From Perkinsus chesapeaki (Eukaryota; Perkinsozoa; Perkinsida; Perkinsidae), in the NCBI GenBank assembly GCA_013115145.1, contig JAAPAO010000044.1:4505-68504 (forward strand): 64,000 nt of DNA, read 5' to 3'. Shown here piece after piece: positions 12,374-23,429 of the stretch; position 1 is the first letter of the stretch, and every line of letters starts with the position of its first letter. Made by a program: the position numbers and the translations under genes. Below the pieces are notes generated by a model, which worked only from the letters and a program-made list of their open reading frames with translations, was not told the origin of the DNA and did no database searches.

Positions 12374-13402
12374 CTAGTTATACTTGAATGAGATGATGAA
12401 AACACTCGTCGCCGAACGCCTGATGATCTTAAGAATCTGACCCCTCGAATCACCACTCATCGAGTGAATATCCTCCACGCTTCCTGGGCACAGCGAGGCA
12501 AGCTTTAACTCGGACGTGGGTGGAAAAGTGTTGGCTCTCTCCCGGTGGATGCAAATCAAATCATCACAAAGTCGAGTGAAGGTGGCACGCAGTACATCTT
12601 TGAAACCCTCAAGGTCGAGGCGAGTCTGCTTGATGAGAGAACCTGTCTCAGATAACGAGATAATATAATGTGACATGGAAGACAAGATATCGACTTCATA
12701 TTGTCCATTGTCAGGATTCATTCGAACATCAAACGCTTTAGGCATATCCCTGCCGAGGATAACAGACCCATTGTGCGCCTTACTAAATGCACCGTAGGAA
12801 ACATCGATCCAATTCAGAGTGAACTTTTCTCCACAAAAGAGAACGAAGATAAACCTGTGACACTTTTTAACAGCAACAACGGGATGATGACGAGCTGCCT
12901 TCCATCGCAGGACGATCTTCTCATAACCATCATCTTCATTCACGTCGAGAGGTATCTTTAGAATTCGGAGCAGATGCTTGAACTCACAGTACGATACCGC
13001 AAAAAAACAATCGTCGCAAGAATCTGCAACGAAGAACGTAGTACCGGTATAAGTGTTGTCGTCACCATGGGAAGGCACTATTTTCCTACTGACAGGACTA
13101 CCCGTCGACGTCCAAAGATTCACCTTGTACCCCACAGAGATGCGCTCAGCAATCGCCATACCATGCTTGACAGTTACGCAACCCCAGTCGCCCCAGCCGG
13201 TTGGGTGATTCGCGATGAGAGGCTTGTCTGACTGCTCCAGGACAGTGAGACTCACGAACTGAACGACTATTCGCCTGAGCTCTTCGGGGACAGCCGTTTT
13301 GTGTTCGTCGAAGGATCTGGAGAGACGCTTCAAACACATCAATCCAGCAAAAGGAATCCTCAACATCGCCAAAGTAACATTGGCGTACTCTGGGCAGTCC
13401 AT
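12374..13402 (-). CDS. propeller-like lineage-specific protein (family A)
   Basis: Single open frame of 342 aa from the ATG at 13402. The N-terminal 50 residues are helical with an F-box-like segment (AVPEELRRIVVQFVSL). The rest is a series of beta-strand-like segments (GWGDWGCVTVKHGMA, GTTFFVADSCDDCFFAVS, RPDMP-like turns) like the proteins at 7037-8134 and 60205-61038. It lies 72 bp downstream of the glycosyltransferase-like gene on the same strand. No catalytic motif is visible and the function is unknown. Confidence 0.62.
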   Translation of the reverse strand: MDCPEYANVTLAMLRIPFAGLMCLKRLSRSFDEHKTAVPEELRRIVVQFVSLTVLEQSDKPLIANHPTGWGDWGCVTVKHGMAIAERISVGYKVNLWTSTGSPVSRKIVPSHGDDNTYTGTTFFVADSCDDCFFAVSYCEFKHLLRILKIPLDVNEDDGYEKIVLRWKAARHHPVVAVKKCHRFIFVLFCGEKFTLNWIDVSYGAFSKAHNGSVILGRDMPKAFDVRMNPDNGQYEVDILSSMSHYIISLSETGSLIKQTRLDLEGFKDVLRATFTRLCDDLICIHRERANTFPPTSELKLASLCPGSVEDIHSMSGDSRGQILKIIRRSATSVFIISFKYN

Positions 13403-13474
13403 AAAATGGATAAAAACAACAAAGACATTCAGCGCGGATCAACGCGACACATGGAGTGGGAGCCAATAATCATA

Positions 13475-15238
13475 TCACATGCATTCTGAATCATGCCCAC
13501 TAAAGACACCATCGAGCGCCCCATGGTAAAACTGAGCAGCCGCCAGTTGGACTACTTCCCGCACATATTTGCAAACCCCCCTCGCTGCATCCTCGACCCT
13601 TCGTGTGTCTTTGGCAATCGCTATCATCTCGGAAATCGAACCAAAGCGTATGAGATTCGGGTACCGACTGAACTCACTAGCCTCGTAAGCTCTGACGAAC
13701 CCATAGATATCATTTTGACCTTCGATAAAGATACCAGAAAGGTTAGAAAACGCTTTGGGCTTGAAGATGTCTTGCATCTCGTTGAAGGCCAATGTTCCCC
13801 TCAACACCTCCACTGCCAGCTCGGTCGTCGGGACGAGGACCGGCAGACACATCGCGTACAACTCGTACAGAGACCGCTTGCTGGTGTTATCCGGAAAAAG
13901 CACCACAATAGGCCTCTCAGATGCCAGCCGTTGGTATGATACCCTCTCCGAGCTGTCATGCTGAAGTATCTTAAGTCGACCCGCGAGATCAGCTTGCTCG
14001 AACAACTTGCTCATCATGCTCGAAAACAACGCTCCTTGGTTGCACGCTGCAAACCATCTCGGCCGAAAAACAATGATTCCCTCCAGACCTGTTCTTGGAT
14101 TCTCCACATCGGCGCCGGGGCCGGTATAAAATGCAACACTCGGTACCGAACTGCTGGACACGTTCAGCAGTCGACTCATGGCGTCACTTAGACTGCTGCC
14201 GACTTCGCCGTATACGACATTCTGTGGCCGACTTTTCACAAATTCCAACACGGCAGCTTCATCCTCTTCAAGAATCCCAAAGGTCATCGGGCCGCCGCTA
14301 ACCGCCAGTATCGCACTATTATTGAAGGCTCGCCACACAGCCAGTGCGATGCCTGCAGATCTCGTGGCGATTACCAGATCCCACTGGACGTTCCTAGGCA
14401 GACAGCTTTGGAGCTTTGAAGAGAGCTCTTCGACAGTGACACCACCATCGCCAGATATTCCTTCTCGACGCCGGTGATTTTGGGATACGAATTTGCCCAT
14501 GACTCGATTGCAAGGATCCTCACAGTCCTGTAAGTTCCCATCGCAGTACGCATAATGACCGTGATAATCGAAATTGAATTTTCTATCTGGAAACAGTGCC
14601 GCAATAGCGCTGGTCACTTCCGTCGATAAACTCAAATGCTCCCCGACAACCAGCACATTTGCACTGCTGCCTAGAGCCTTACCCCGCCCATGAATAGGCG
14701 AAGGAGTGGTATAGGTAAGGTCGGGATACTCTGAATCGGATCTCTGATAGTGTTCCAGTCTACCATCGGCGGTCGAGACAATAAAGTCGATATATGGGAA
14801 AGTATCCCAATTATTTGTCTCCTTGAAAAAGCCCACCTCTCGAACGTACTGATACTTTAACAACGTCGGTAAAATACCAGGATACTCACCGAGGTCGAAC
14901 AAAAGCCAAACCGCCGCTGTAAAGAAACCCAATACGCACCCCACAGATTCGAAGGGGATATTCAAGCTGGTTGAATCACTGTGGGCTAGGTGGAGGTAGA
15001 AGATACGCAAAGTTGGTAGAAGATCCCTTTCGAACGCCCCGCCTTGTGTGAGATCTGTCGAGAGACTCGACACATACGAGGTGTTTACAAGATCAGGATG
15101 ACTGTAGTAGTCTTTTATCAGAGTAGATAGATGCCGCCACCGAGGATCGAACCCGGGACCGTTGCATTCCAAGAAGTCCTGTAAAGTTATTTCCGACGCC
15201 ATCGCTGATATAGGAATCAAAAGGAGCGCCGGTACCAT
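13475..15238 (-). CDS. secretory-pathway glycosyltransferase-like protein
   Basis: Uninterrupted frame of 587 aa. The start at 15238 gives a short hydrophobic N-terminus (MVPALLLIPISAMAS), probably a signal peptide or anchor. The C-terminal third has the look of a GT-B nucleotide-sugar domain: ERPIVVLFPDNTSKRSLYELYAMCLPVLVP resembles the conserved acceptor/donor helix of exostosin (GT47)-like enzymes. The central region holds Cys pairs (YCDGNLQDCEDPC) and N-glycosylation sequons (NTS, NSS), fitting a lumenal protein. The exact family and sugar are not determinable. Residues 28-40 (CNGPGFDPRWRH) are encoded by DNA resembling a tRNA T-arm. Confidence 0.6.
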   Translation of the reverse strand: MVPALLLIPISAMASEITLQDFLECNGPGFDPRWRHLSTLIKDYYSHPDLVNTSYVSSLSTDLTQGGAFERDLLPTLRIFYLHLAHSDSTSLNIPFESVGCVLGFFTAAVWLLFDLGEYPGILPTLLKYQYVREVGFFKETNNWDTFPYIDFIVSTADGRLEHYQRSDSEYPDLTYTTPSPIHGRGKALGSSANVLVVGEHLSLSTEVTSAIAALFPDRKFNFDYHGHYAYCDGNLQDCEDPCNRVMGKFVSQNHRRREGISGDGGVTVEELSSKLQSCLPRNVQWDLVIATRSAGIALAVWRAFNNSAILAVSGGPMTFGILEEDEAAVLEFVKSRPQNVVYGEVGSSLSDAMSRLLNVSSSSVPSVAFYTGPGADVENPRTGLEGIIVFRPRWFAACNQGALFSSMMSKLFEQADLAGRLKILQHDSSERVSYQRLASERPIVVLFPDNTSKRSLYELYAMCLPVLVPTTELAVEVLRGTLAFNEMQDIFKPKAFSNLSGIFIEGQNDIYGFVRAYEASEFSRYPNLIRFGSISEMIAIAKDTRRVEDAARGVCKYVREVVQLAAAQFYHGALDGVFSGHDSECM

Positions 15239-16214
15239 CTGTGAACGAACAACTTGCTAGCGGGATCGAATAACGGAGATAAGCAGGTTTTAGAAATAGA
15301 TAAAATTCAATGTAGGAAAATCAGGAAAGTCTGCAAGGTCATCGAGTCAACCTAGATTGAATCTTAACTGAGGTCAACAAACAAGGTCCGGGCAAGATAC
15401 GTCAGTTCATTCAAACATGTCAATGGCGTCGGAGAATGTCTTCATCCGGTCTCATCCAGTCTCGCACGAGATAATCATCATAACCGTTGTCAAAGTAATC
15501 ATGTCTCATCAGTGCTGCTGCACCCTCTTGGGGATAGGTGTAATTAGTAGCACTGAAGAAGATCTGAGAGGGGCCACAATCAGATAGTCGGCAACCCACG
15601 AGATGGTCCTACTCGACCAGTGGGAGCTGCGGCCATCTCCTCTCCCTCAAAGTTAGTAGGCTTAACACGAAGCATGTATCTGATACCCATGTAGTTGAGC
15701 TAGGTGTAAGACACAGTAATGTGTCATTCGATACTGCGCGGGGGAACATATTGGGCTTTAGGGCCTCATAGCCATCAGCATTACACTCGGGGATAGGGGG
15801 TGCTCCCAGTGATATCTTCAACTTTTTACCGTAAGTAACAGATTTAGACGACTATTTGCATTCTGTTAACTGCGGCCACTTGACCAGAAATTGTCCGACT
15901 CACTTGTGCATCTCCAACGGTGGTGGGCATATCTTATGGAACTGCACCCAAGCTGCTGGCTTATCCTCAAGGTCATTCTTAAAAATGAACTCGTCGTGTT
16001 GATGGTTCACTGGGTCTATCCTTGGTAATCGGTGGAATCTAGGTGGCAATGATGTCTGATGGTTGATCACAACGGTGTGACGTACACGTCCTTAATGGCT
16101 TCAACTCCCGTGTGGGGTTTGGGTATTTTATAGTAAGCATCCCAGAGAGCCTAACTTGATGGGGACAATTTGCACAATGAATGCAATAAGACCTTTGGAT
16201 GGGGATGATGGGAT
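15239..16214. other. intergenic, possibly decayed LINE sequence
   Basis: No intact ORF. It precedes the reverse transcriptase remnant on the same strand and may be its decayed upstream part, but no endonuclease motif could be seen. Confidence 0.35.
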
Positions 16215-16442
16215 GGCGTGAGGTCGAGGAGCTGTACATGGAGCCTTGTGTACCTTTAAAGATTCTCATTTTTACAACTCTGATACGGCAGATTGGAATA
16301 TCCATTGTACTTCATCAGTCAGAGCTTATCAAAGCTCTTTGGGAAGGTAACCAAATTTAAGGAAGCTTCCCTACATGAAGTTGTCCTATATACGTATGCG
16401 GATGATTTAACACTTGAATTGAAGAGCATTTTACGTGGGTAA
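16215..16442 (+). pseudogene. degenerate LINE reverse transcriptase fragment
   Basis: In one plus-strand frame, with two internal stops (TAA and TGA), the translation runs from GVRSRSCTWSLVYL to HEVVLYTYADDLTLEL. The first corresponds to the GVPQGS-type motif of LINE reverse transcriptases and the second to the catalytic YADD motif, at about the normal spacing. A stop follows 9 residues after YADD. This is a dead non-LTR retrotransposon fragment. Flanks could not be delimited. Confidence 0.6.
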
Positions 16443-17429
16443 CATTTTCGGAGCAAAATCACACAAGTCTCACAGTGAGAATGCTCGCCCGATCCCTTAC
16501 CCAAGCCATTTAGGATCTCTTGCTATGATGGTAGGATGCATCCAGCCTTTGGTGACCCAATGGTCATGACCGTGGCATGTCCAATGGTCTTCAAACCAAG
16601 GCAAGGAGATATTAGGACAGGATACGCCTTCCTGACAGGAGCCATCAACCTTATCTGTATCGTAGATGGTACCTCGTAGATCGGTCGAGATATATGTATA
16701 CCACTCCTCAGTAGTGAATCATGCAAAGGAGGAACACCACCGGTAACCATGGAGGGACACAAAAGAATGCCAAGGCGAGCGCGTGAATCAGCGCAAGATT
16801 CGCTGACAAGTTAGCTGGGTACGTTCTTGAATCTATCCGTGAAGCTGATTTGAGCAATACTGAATCTAGACATCAACTATGACTAGATTTCGGGCTTCCT
16901 TACTACACAGGTTGTCGGAATTCGCTCATCCGTGAAAGATTCTCCTACTGTTGGAATCAACTAAGACTCCACAATCAGCCATTACTTCGACAATGCCACA
17001 CCATTGGGATAAATCTTATTATTATTCGATTAAGGAACCCTACTATTATAGCGATAGAAAACAGCAGCTCGGCAACAACCCATCAAAGATACTCCCTAAT
17101 AGCAACCATGCATCTGTTGGTGAGCTCGGTTCAATTGCCCTGTTAATAACTCCTTCGATAGCCCAGACCAACGCCTCTGATGGCGTCAATCGTTCTGGCT
17201 CCAACTGCAGTACGTATCCGAGTGAGTTCTCAGAGTCTTCCATCGACGAAAGCAAATTGTGGACAGACCACCCGGAGAGAAATGTGACCTCGGTGGGGCT
17301 CAGGCTGAGTTGCCATTGTATAGCCCCCTCTGTCTTTCTTAGAGCGAGGAGATATCTCTTAAAGCCATTTCTGATAGACTTGAGAGGCTTGAAGTAGCAA
17401 CATACACTCTTACACTCGTGTGCACCTTT
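16443..17429. other. no certain gene
   Basis: Overlapping plus (16951-17397) and minus (17483-17046) open frames of about 145 aa lie opposite each other. Neither has a recognisable domain and at most one can be real. The plus one could be an upstream exon of the following gene. Confidence 0.3.
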
Positions 17430-19009
17430 CATCAGACTGCAGTCGCCAGGATTCAAGAGACTATTGAAGAGAGAATCGGTCACGGAAACGCCAGACCTTC
17501 CAATGTGACACCCGACCAGGAGCAGTGCCCGCCCAGCGGGTACACTTGCAATCAGGTAGATGTAACGATGTGAATGAACTGCAGCGATATCTTTTCCTCG
17601 AGCTCTTTTGTCTATTTAGACACGATTTGAAAGCTTTATTCTGAAGGCGGTGAAGGATAACGTGGAGACGGGTTAGCCTGATGATTGGAATTACTTTTGG
17701 TGGTTACTTGGTTCGTCTCAGGGTCTGGAGATGTCATAGAGGAGCTGCAAGAGTTCACTTATAAGTTGGCGCAGAACCAGATCGACCTTATCGGTGACAT
17801 GGTAACTTGAACGATGCGTGCGTGGTGAACTGTCTTCATCAGCTACAGCAAACGCTCCTTCAAGCAGTGGCTATTGCCGCTGCCAATCCCTTAAAGGGGC
17901 CATCCGTAGACGACAGCCTTGAAAAGTGACATTGCGTATTAGATCTGCTCCGATTAATCATCAGGTTACACCACCACACCGACGCCCATCCATTCACAAC
18001 GTCAGCGTTGTCGAAGCATACGAACACCGTGGCTTCACTTTGCCGATCTACCGGCAATCCACCAGTATGTGAATCTTTGGCAAGCTCGACTTAGTGCTAA
18101 TTTGATTCAGCAATCGCGGAGGATGGCAACCATTGGCCTGCCGCATAGGGCTGTATCTAACCTACCTTCCGAAATAACCCCAATAAGAGAAGGTCAGTTA
18201 CCTTCCTATCACTCGATATATAGTAGAGGGAATATGTTGATATTAAGAAATTGCTCAACATTAAAAATCGATCGATCACTAAAAATCTGTCACCGAAGTC
18301 GGGTCCAGGCAACTGGATATATCACTACTGGAATTCACTTGATCATTTTCAGAGAACTATGTCAGATATCTCTAGTGCCCGACGACTTGTTGGCATCATT
18401 AATGCCACCAGCATGAAGTCTGCACTCGTTAATAACAACCACACCGCTGTCGTGGCCAGTACGAGCGATCTCGCTCAAGTAGACTCTCCGACGATCGGCG
18501 TTCAGACACCAGCAATACCAACACCAGTGGACGCTCGACAGTCACTTGGCAATATAACGCAGACGAACGTTCCCGCTGCGGCGGCCTTTCTTGTGAGCCT
18601 GTCTAATGTCTGACGTTCTCCGACGCTTGTCGTTCATCAGGCAGCAGGGTAAGGGACTTTTTCAACATTGGTATCCCCAATTGCGCAACCATCAACGCCT
18701 CCGATGATATTGGTGAGCTCCGATTAGGTTGCCAATTTTTGTACCACATTCTCAGTTATCGATTGCGATGTTCTGGCCGAAGCAGGCGTTCGCTACTCCA
18801 GTCAAATCTTCAAAATAGGTTCGGCTGGTCACCCTCTTCTCGCTTTAATTGAACTTGTGTCAGTGTCACTTCTTGAAGACTTCATCTCTGCCGAGCAAGC
18901 TGGCAAAGCTTTCAACATGTGTCAGAATTGGCAACGAGTTCTCGGCGACATAGCGGCGGGCGTCACAGACACTACTCCTCCTCCTCCCAATAGGGCATCA
19001 CGAAATTGA
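17430..19009 (+). CDS. unknown protein, multi-exon, incomplete model
   Basis: Several plus-strand exon-like segments lie in order: ARIQETIEERIGHGNARPSN ending at a donor near 17560; TRFESFILKAVKDNVET; DVIEELQEFTYKLAQNQIDL before GTAACT; QLQQTLLQAVAIAAANPLKG. Then come 18359-18592 (starting MSDISSARRL just after a TTTTCAG acceptor), a segment ending at 18712 and 18756-19009. The last two join in phase 1 (intron GTGAGC..CTCAG). The join after 18592 could not be made in phase, so an error or an unseen splice site is present. The C-terminus has helices and a Pro-rich end (TTPPPPNRASRN). No family is recognised. Confidence 0.45.
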
Positions 19010-19701
19010 TCATCTGCATTAAACGTTACGTACACACACGGAAGATTGTGAATATCTATTTGCACCGCTCCGTCTATTTAATGGGTATTTAATCTGTTAC
19101 TCATTTCTGCATGGAATTCGTACCTTACGGTTCGCTATGTTTCTCCCATGCCCGGCAGTTTAGTTCACAGTGACAAAGCTAGAGTGATCGCTGGTGGCCT
19201 TGCCAGCACGAAGCAAAGAAATGCAAACGTGATGCAGAGAATCTGCTAAGGTCCAAAAGCCATTGCTGGTGTTCATAAAATCGAATAAGTCTTGTAATGC
19301 ACACTAGGTCCACGCGAGCTCTGTACCAACCTTAATGGGTGCAAACTACATCCTATCGAGATAGCTGCAGCAAGACTTTTTGTCAAAAAGTTTTTGACCG
19401 AATGGAGGATAATCTTCATATATGGAGATAGGTTTGAGATGTGACAATCGTCGAACGCCTTGTATCGTTAAGAATGCTGAAAACCTCTTAGTAGTCAAGG
19501 CTCATCCAGCACATTAGAATGCACTAGGTAAACGATTTGACTCACCATGCCACAGCACACTGAAGACCACATTCGAACTGGTATGCGAATACAGAGGGAC
19601 TGTCCTATAGAGCAGCTTGTATTTGGAAGACCAACGTCAACTTGTGGTGGGTCGTATAAAATCTTTCGACAGTGTCACACAGAGCGAACAAGTTGCCTCC
19701 A
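19010..19701. other. intergenic, holds one X-N-X'-N-X triad
   Basis: No coding signal. The only structured element is the 14-nt-period triad at 19377-19396. Confidence 0.5.
19376..19396. repeat. 14-nt triad: tttttg / caaaaa / tttttg
   Basis: X 19377-19382, reverse complement 19384-19389, X again 19391-19396. Base 19376 (c) pairs with spacer 19390 (g), so the first two arms form a 7-1-7 palindrome. Confidence 0.9.
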
Positions 19702-20274
19702 ATGGCCGGTGTATTAGGTAATGAACGCATAGCATCTCTTAAGAGATACGTTATGGCCCTCGACAATCTGATGCCTCACACTCAAGTCCAATCGCAAACT
19801 CCGTCTGTGACTACTGTATTAGCAGCTTGCATGGTTGTTGTCAATGAGCAACTCAGGTCGCTCCTCAGTGCGAACGATTGCTTGGTCGGTCAGCCAAGCC
19901 GGAGTTCTCCTTTGCTGTACTGGAGAGTATCAAAAAGGACTGTTTTCTGCAGTGTGCATATCGCAACTACCTCACCGGAACATGTACGCTCAATAACATC
20001 TGTAAAGGTAAGAAAATACATTCTAGCACTTGCCTTGTGCCGCCGCGCGCTGGAGAATAGGGTGCATATTAGTGATTACAAAAAGCTTAGTTTCCCTCTT
20101 GGCCGCGAAGAGCGGATGCCTCTGTCCTCAATCATGCTAAGGTGTTCAGATAAGGATTTCTTCTTTGTCGACACTCGAGAGCGGGAAGAGACCAGAGTGA
20201 TGCTCAAGATGCACGAGGTCACCGAGGATCCTTACCTATTCCTATGCACACCAATGATGCACCGTACGAACTGA
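19702..20274 (+). CDS. hypothetical ORF, possibly broken gene
   Basis: Open frame of 190 aa from ATG 19702 (MAGVLGNERIASLK) to 20274. The first 60 and last 70 residues look coding. In between, the +1 frame looks better (SFAVLESIKKDCFLQC, then NYLTGTCTLNNIC, a CCCH-finger-like spacing) and ends at a consensus donor AAAG/GTAAGA at 20007. The two frames cannot be reconciled by one splice, so this may be a frameshifted gene. No family assigned. Confidence 0.3.
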   Translation: MAGVLGNERIASLKRYVMALDNLMPHTQVQSQTPSVTTVLAACMVVVNEQLRSLLSANDCLVGQPSRSSPLLYWRVSKRTVFCSVHIATTSPEHVRSITSVKVRKYILALALCRRALENRVHISDYKKLSFPLGREERMPLSSIMLRCSDKDFFFVDTREREETRVMLKMHEVTEDPYLFLCTPMMHRTN

Positions 20275-21232
20275 CAAGCTCTGCGCGCTGTACTTCGCTA
20301 TCATGACTATCAAGAGAAAACACAACTCCCAAGCCGTCTTCGGATCTTGTCGTCCTTCATACACTAGAGGAATAGGTCCAAGGAACGGTACTTTCCACAG
20401 ATTCGTCCAGCCGTGACACAACCGCCCCGTGTTCCGACTTTGAATGGGTCTGCGAAACTCAGGTACTTGGTGGTTCCACTCGGCTTTCAATTGTGAGAAT
20501 GATAGACTATTCGACAGCCAAGATGAGCATGTTAAGTGCCTTGATGAGCTCAGGGAGAGTGCCATTATGAACAACGTGACAATTTTATAATCTGCTGTGA
20601 ACGAGATGCTCTCCGCAGATTCCCGATGGTGGAACTGCTGGCCTACAGCGCTCTATGGCTGGCAGTTACTCCCCTCTACTGTTTATGCCATGCATTGTTC
20701 TCGTAGCTATCATTGGCGACGATGTAGTGCTGCTGCTGGTAGCGACGCTTTTATCGGTGGGACCAACCCGTCCGCATTACCCATCAACGTGTCAGGTGTT
20801 CCTACTGTGGATATCACGTTTTTGTAACCACTATCATAAGTATCTTCACGAGCGCCACTATTCCATCTTGCTTCGAGCTCTCTTTGCTTTCTGGTTGGCA
20901 TTCCGAGTCTTACAAACTGGGCCAGCGGATCAAGGTAGATTACCCACAAACTACTGTATTCATGCGTGTCGTGCTACTTGTACTAATGTATATCATCATC
21001 AGTATTAAGGAGCAAAGTCTTAGCCCTTTGAATAATGATCTACCTTGTCGCTGTTAATCTGTAGAGTAGTCTCACATGAGGCGCTTGTGGTTGATGAGTG
21101 CTCAATGCCTTGTCCAGGATTTCATCCTCGACAATGTTTCCGATGATGGTTCCTTTTGCAGATAACTGGACCTTGACATCTATGTCGCGTACCATATCAT
21201 GTGTTTTAATGGTAACAATACTCGACTTAAGC
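20275..21232. other. no certain gene
   Basis: Short overlapping frames on both strands (for example 20655-21008 plus, hydrophobic) without splice support or recognisable motifs. Confidence 0.3.
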
Positions 21233-21559
21233 TCATTTCAAGTACTGCTGTTTTCCTTCCAGATACTCGATTTTATTTTCGGCGACGTCATGGGTGCATT
21301 TAATATTCACAAACGAGGCGTTAAGTTTGAGATTCTCAAGAGGCTTCCGGTGAGGGAGCCGACCGTTGATTACTGTCAGGCTGGGGGACGCGTTTCGTAA
21401 ATGAGATGCCCTGGGCACATAAGTAGCATCTGATGATGGAAGGGTCTCTTCCAGAAGAACTCCATCATCATTCAGGCTGAGTGCATAACATGCAGAATTC
21501 CCAGTATATAAATAATATAATAAACCGTCGAATGTAATCGGCACTTTGCGAAGATACAT
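21233..21559 (-). CDS. exon of a propeller-like protein, partial
   Basis: Open frame of 108 aa whose ATG follows an acceptor-like CCCTGAAACAG on the minus strand. It contains ITFDGLLYYLYTGNSACYALSLND, the kind of strand-turn-strand repeat seen in the propeller-like family at 60205-61038, and a plausible continuation to NKIEYLEGKQQYLK. It may be the remaining exon of a family member. Other exons were not found. Confidence 0.38.
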   Translation of the reverse strand: MYLRKVPITFDGLLYYLYTGNSACYALSLNDDGVLLEETLPSSDATYVPRASHLRNASPSLTVINGRLPHRKPLENLKLNASFVNIKCTHDVAENKIEYLEGKQQYLK

Positions 21560-22823
21560 TCTGTTTCAGGGACGACTATACGTCTGCCGCGAAGTTATCA
21601 CATGGCCGAAGGACAATCAACGAGCATCAACGGATCGTGAATTCAGCTGTGTAGATGACGCTATTGTCGCGGGTACTGTTGTTTCTTATAAGTGCTAACT
21701 TAGGGAGCCGTCATTGGCCAAGACATCTATCGTGATTATGCAGTGAAGCAAAGAAAAGACATAAAGCTGTTGTGCGATGTTCAAGGTTAAGGTGCAATAT
21801 GTCCTTTAGGAGAACTTATTTCAGGTATGATTTGCTGGTTGCAACCTATCACTAGACACGATCTGCATGCGCTGATGTACTGTGGTGATGTACCTTTACC
21901 CATTCCAGTGTATTCTACAGCGACTTTCAATGTCGAACTTCAGCTTGCTACAGTAGGTTTACAGTAGGCTACGGTAGTACTCAACATATCAGGATTCAAC
22001 GGCAAGGATTGATGCGTACGGCAAAGCGCGACGTCGAGCTGTGAAGTGAAGTACACATTACACATCAGGATACGCCTTGTATGCTAGGGCATGTGTTGCG
22101 TTGGCTATTCAATTCTCAATGTCAACCGTGAGCCAGCCGTTTCGGGCCAGGACTCAAGGCTGAGTCGGGCGAATATCTTGCAAAAGTTCGATGCTTGCAA
22201 ATTGTTGTGCCAAAGATTCTGATCACCGCTTCAAGGACTCCCAGGTTCCCGCGAAATCTTATATATGTCTCACATATAGGCATGCTCATGAAGAGCAGTT
22301 GATCGCGAAGTATCCTATATGCAATCGAAATGATCTTGTCTTGTGTAGAACAGGATTATCTTGCGCTTGCGGTTCGTGGAGTTCGCACCCCTCCAATTCG
22401 TGCATTTACTGCCGCAGTGTACCCGCGCTCCGGGAGAACTTGGGGATTCTCCCGTCCAGCTTATGCTATCCTGGCTTGACCAATGAGAACAAGACGTCCT
22501 GGAATAGTCTTATACCTTGTTCTCATGTGAGGTTTACCAAATCCAGGCCACAACATAGACCTGGGTTATGTCTCACGCCATCCTAGATTGACACTGCGCA
22601 CAACAAAACATCTCCTGTATTATACAGTCTGTATAGTGCGATGAGCGCATAAGACTGACAAGTATGTCCCAAGTTTGAGAGACAAACTAGAATCGGTAGT
22701 AAATACCGACCCTTCTATGAGTTAATATATGAGATTATGAGGTGTGACTTGTAGCTTTATCCTTATGATAGCCCAAAATTAGCCAGACCAAGATGGCAAC
22801 CCATCTAACATACCAACCAAAAG
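21560..22823. other. intergenic
   Basis: No supported gene. An 11-bp inverted repeat with a 24-nt loop lies near 22482-22529 (arms atgagaacaag / cttgttctcat) and an 8-8-8 hairpin near 22430. Confidence 0.4.
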
Positions 22824-23429
22824 CTAGTTAACGGTGTGCACACATACACCGATGCAGTAACCTCCTTCAGAGCATTCCTAAATAACAGAAAGATATGTAC
22901 GGGATTCTGAAGCTGCTTACACTATCAGAAGAACACTTCACTCCGCAGAAGTTCAACGCGTCGAAACATTCCGCCTCGCCGCTGGGGGGCTGAGGGCAGT
23001 CACTTGCGTTTTCGCAACCCACTGTACAGAGAGCGCCTGCGAGTTTACTCGTTTCGTTATCCTGAGAAAGTGAGTGTCTGAGTAACACCTATAGATAGTT
23101 TTCTCACAGTAACAGTGACGAGGTGACTGGGCTGCTCGCAGAAGCAATTCTCGTCATTCTCACAACTCCCGGTTGGCTTCTTGTAGACGTCACCTGAATA
23201 CGGCATAGATTTCACAATGTCAGTTGAGGGTACCATAGTCAGTAGTAAGATGTCTGGATAGGGAATACCTGGAAGTATCAGGCTCAAAGCAGATCCAAAC
23301 TGCTGGCATAATAACCAACTATTAGTCGCACGGTAGATCGTACATGTGTCCTTCGGAGTCGCTGATGAGCTTTACTGCAATGGTGCAGCTGAAAGCCGCG
23401 ATGAGCAGAACGATGTGAATGAGTTGCAT
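22824..23429 (-). CDS. small secreted Cys-rich protein, four exons
   Basis: Exons 23429-23376, 23302-23108, 23061-22921 and 22877-22824, all phase 0, give 147 aa. Introns of 46 nt (GTGAGA..TCTCAG) and 43 nt (GTAAGC..ATTTAG) match this genome's usual size; intron 1 is 73 nt. Exon 1 is exactly a signal peptide (MQLIHIVLLIAAFSCTIA). The mature part is acidic and then Cys-rich: SCENDENCFCEQPS, ALCTVGCENASDCPQPPSG, CFDALNFCGVKCSS, ECSEGGYCIGVCVH. Cysteines come in closely spaced sets, as in extracellular disulfide-rich modules. No named family is recognised; lineage-specific secreted families of this kind would fit Perkinsus. The acceptor of exon 2 could be 3 nt further on. Confidence 0.72.

Noticed and set aside
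16951-17483. Opposed ORFs of about 145 aa on both strands
   Set aside because: They are largely complementary readings of the same DNA; no motif or splice support to choose one.
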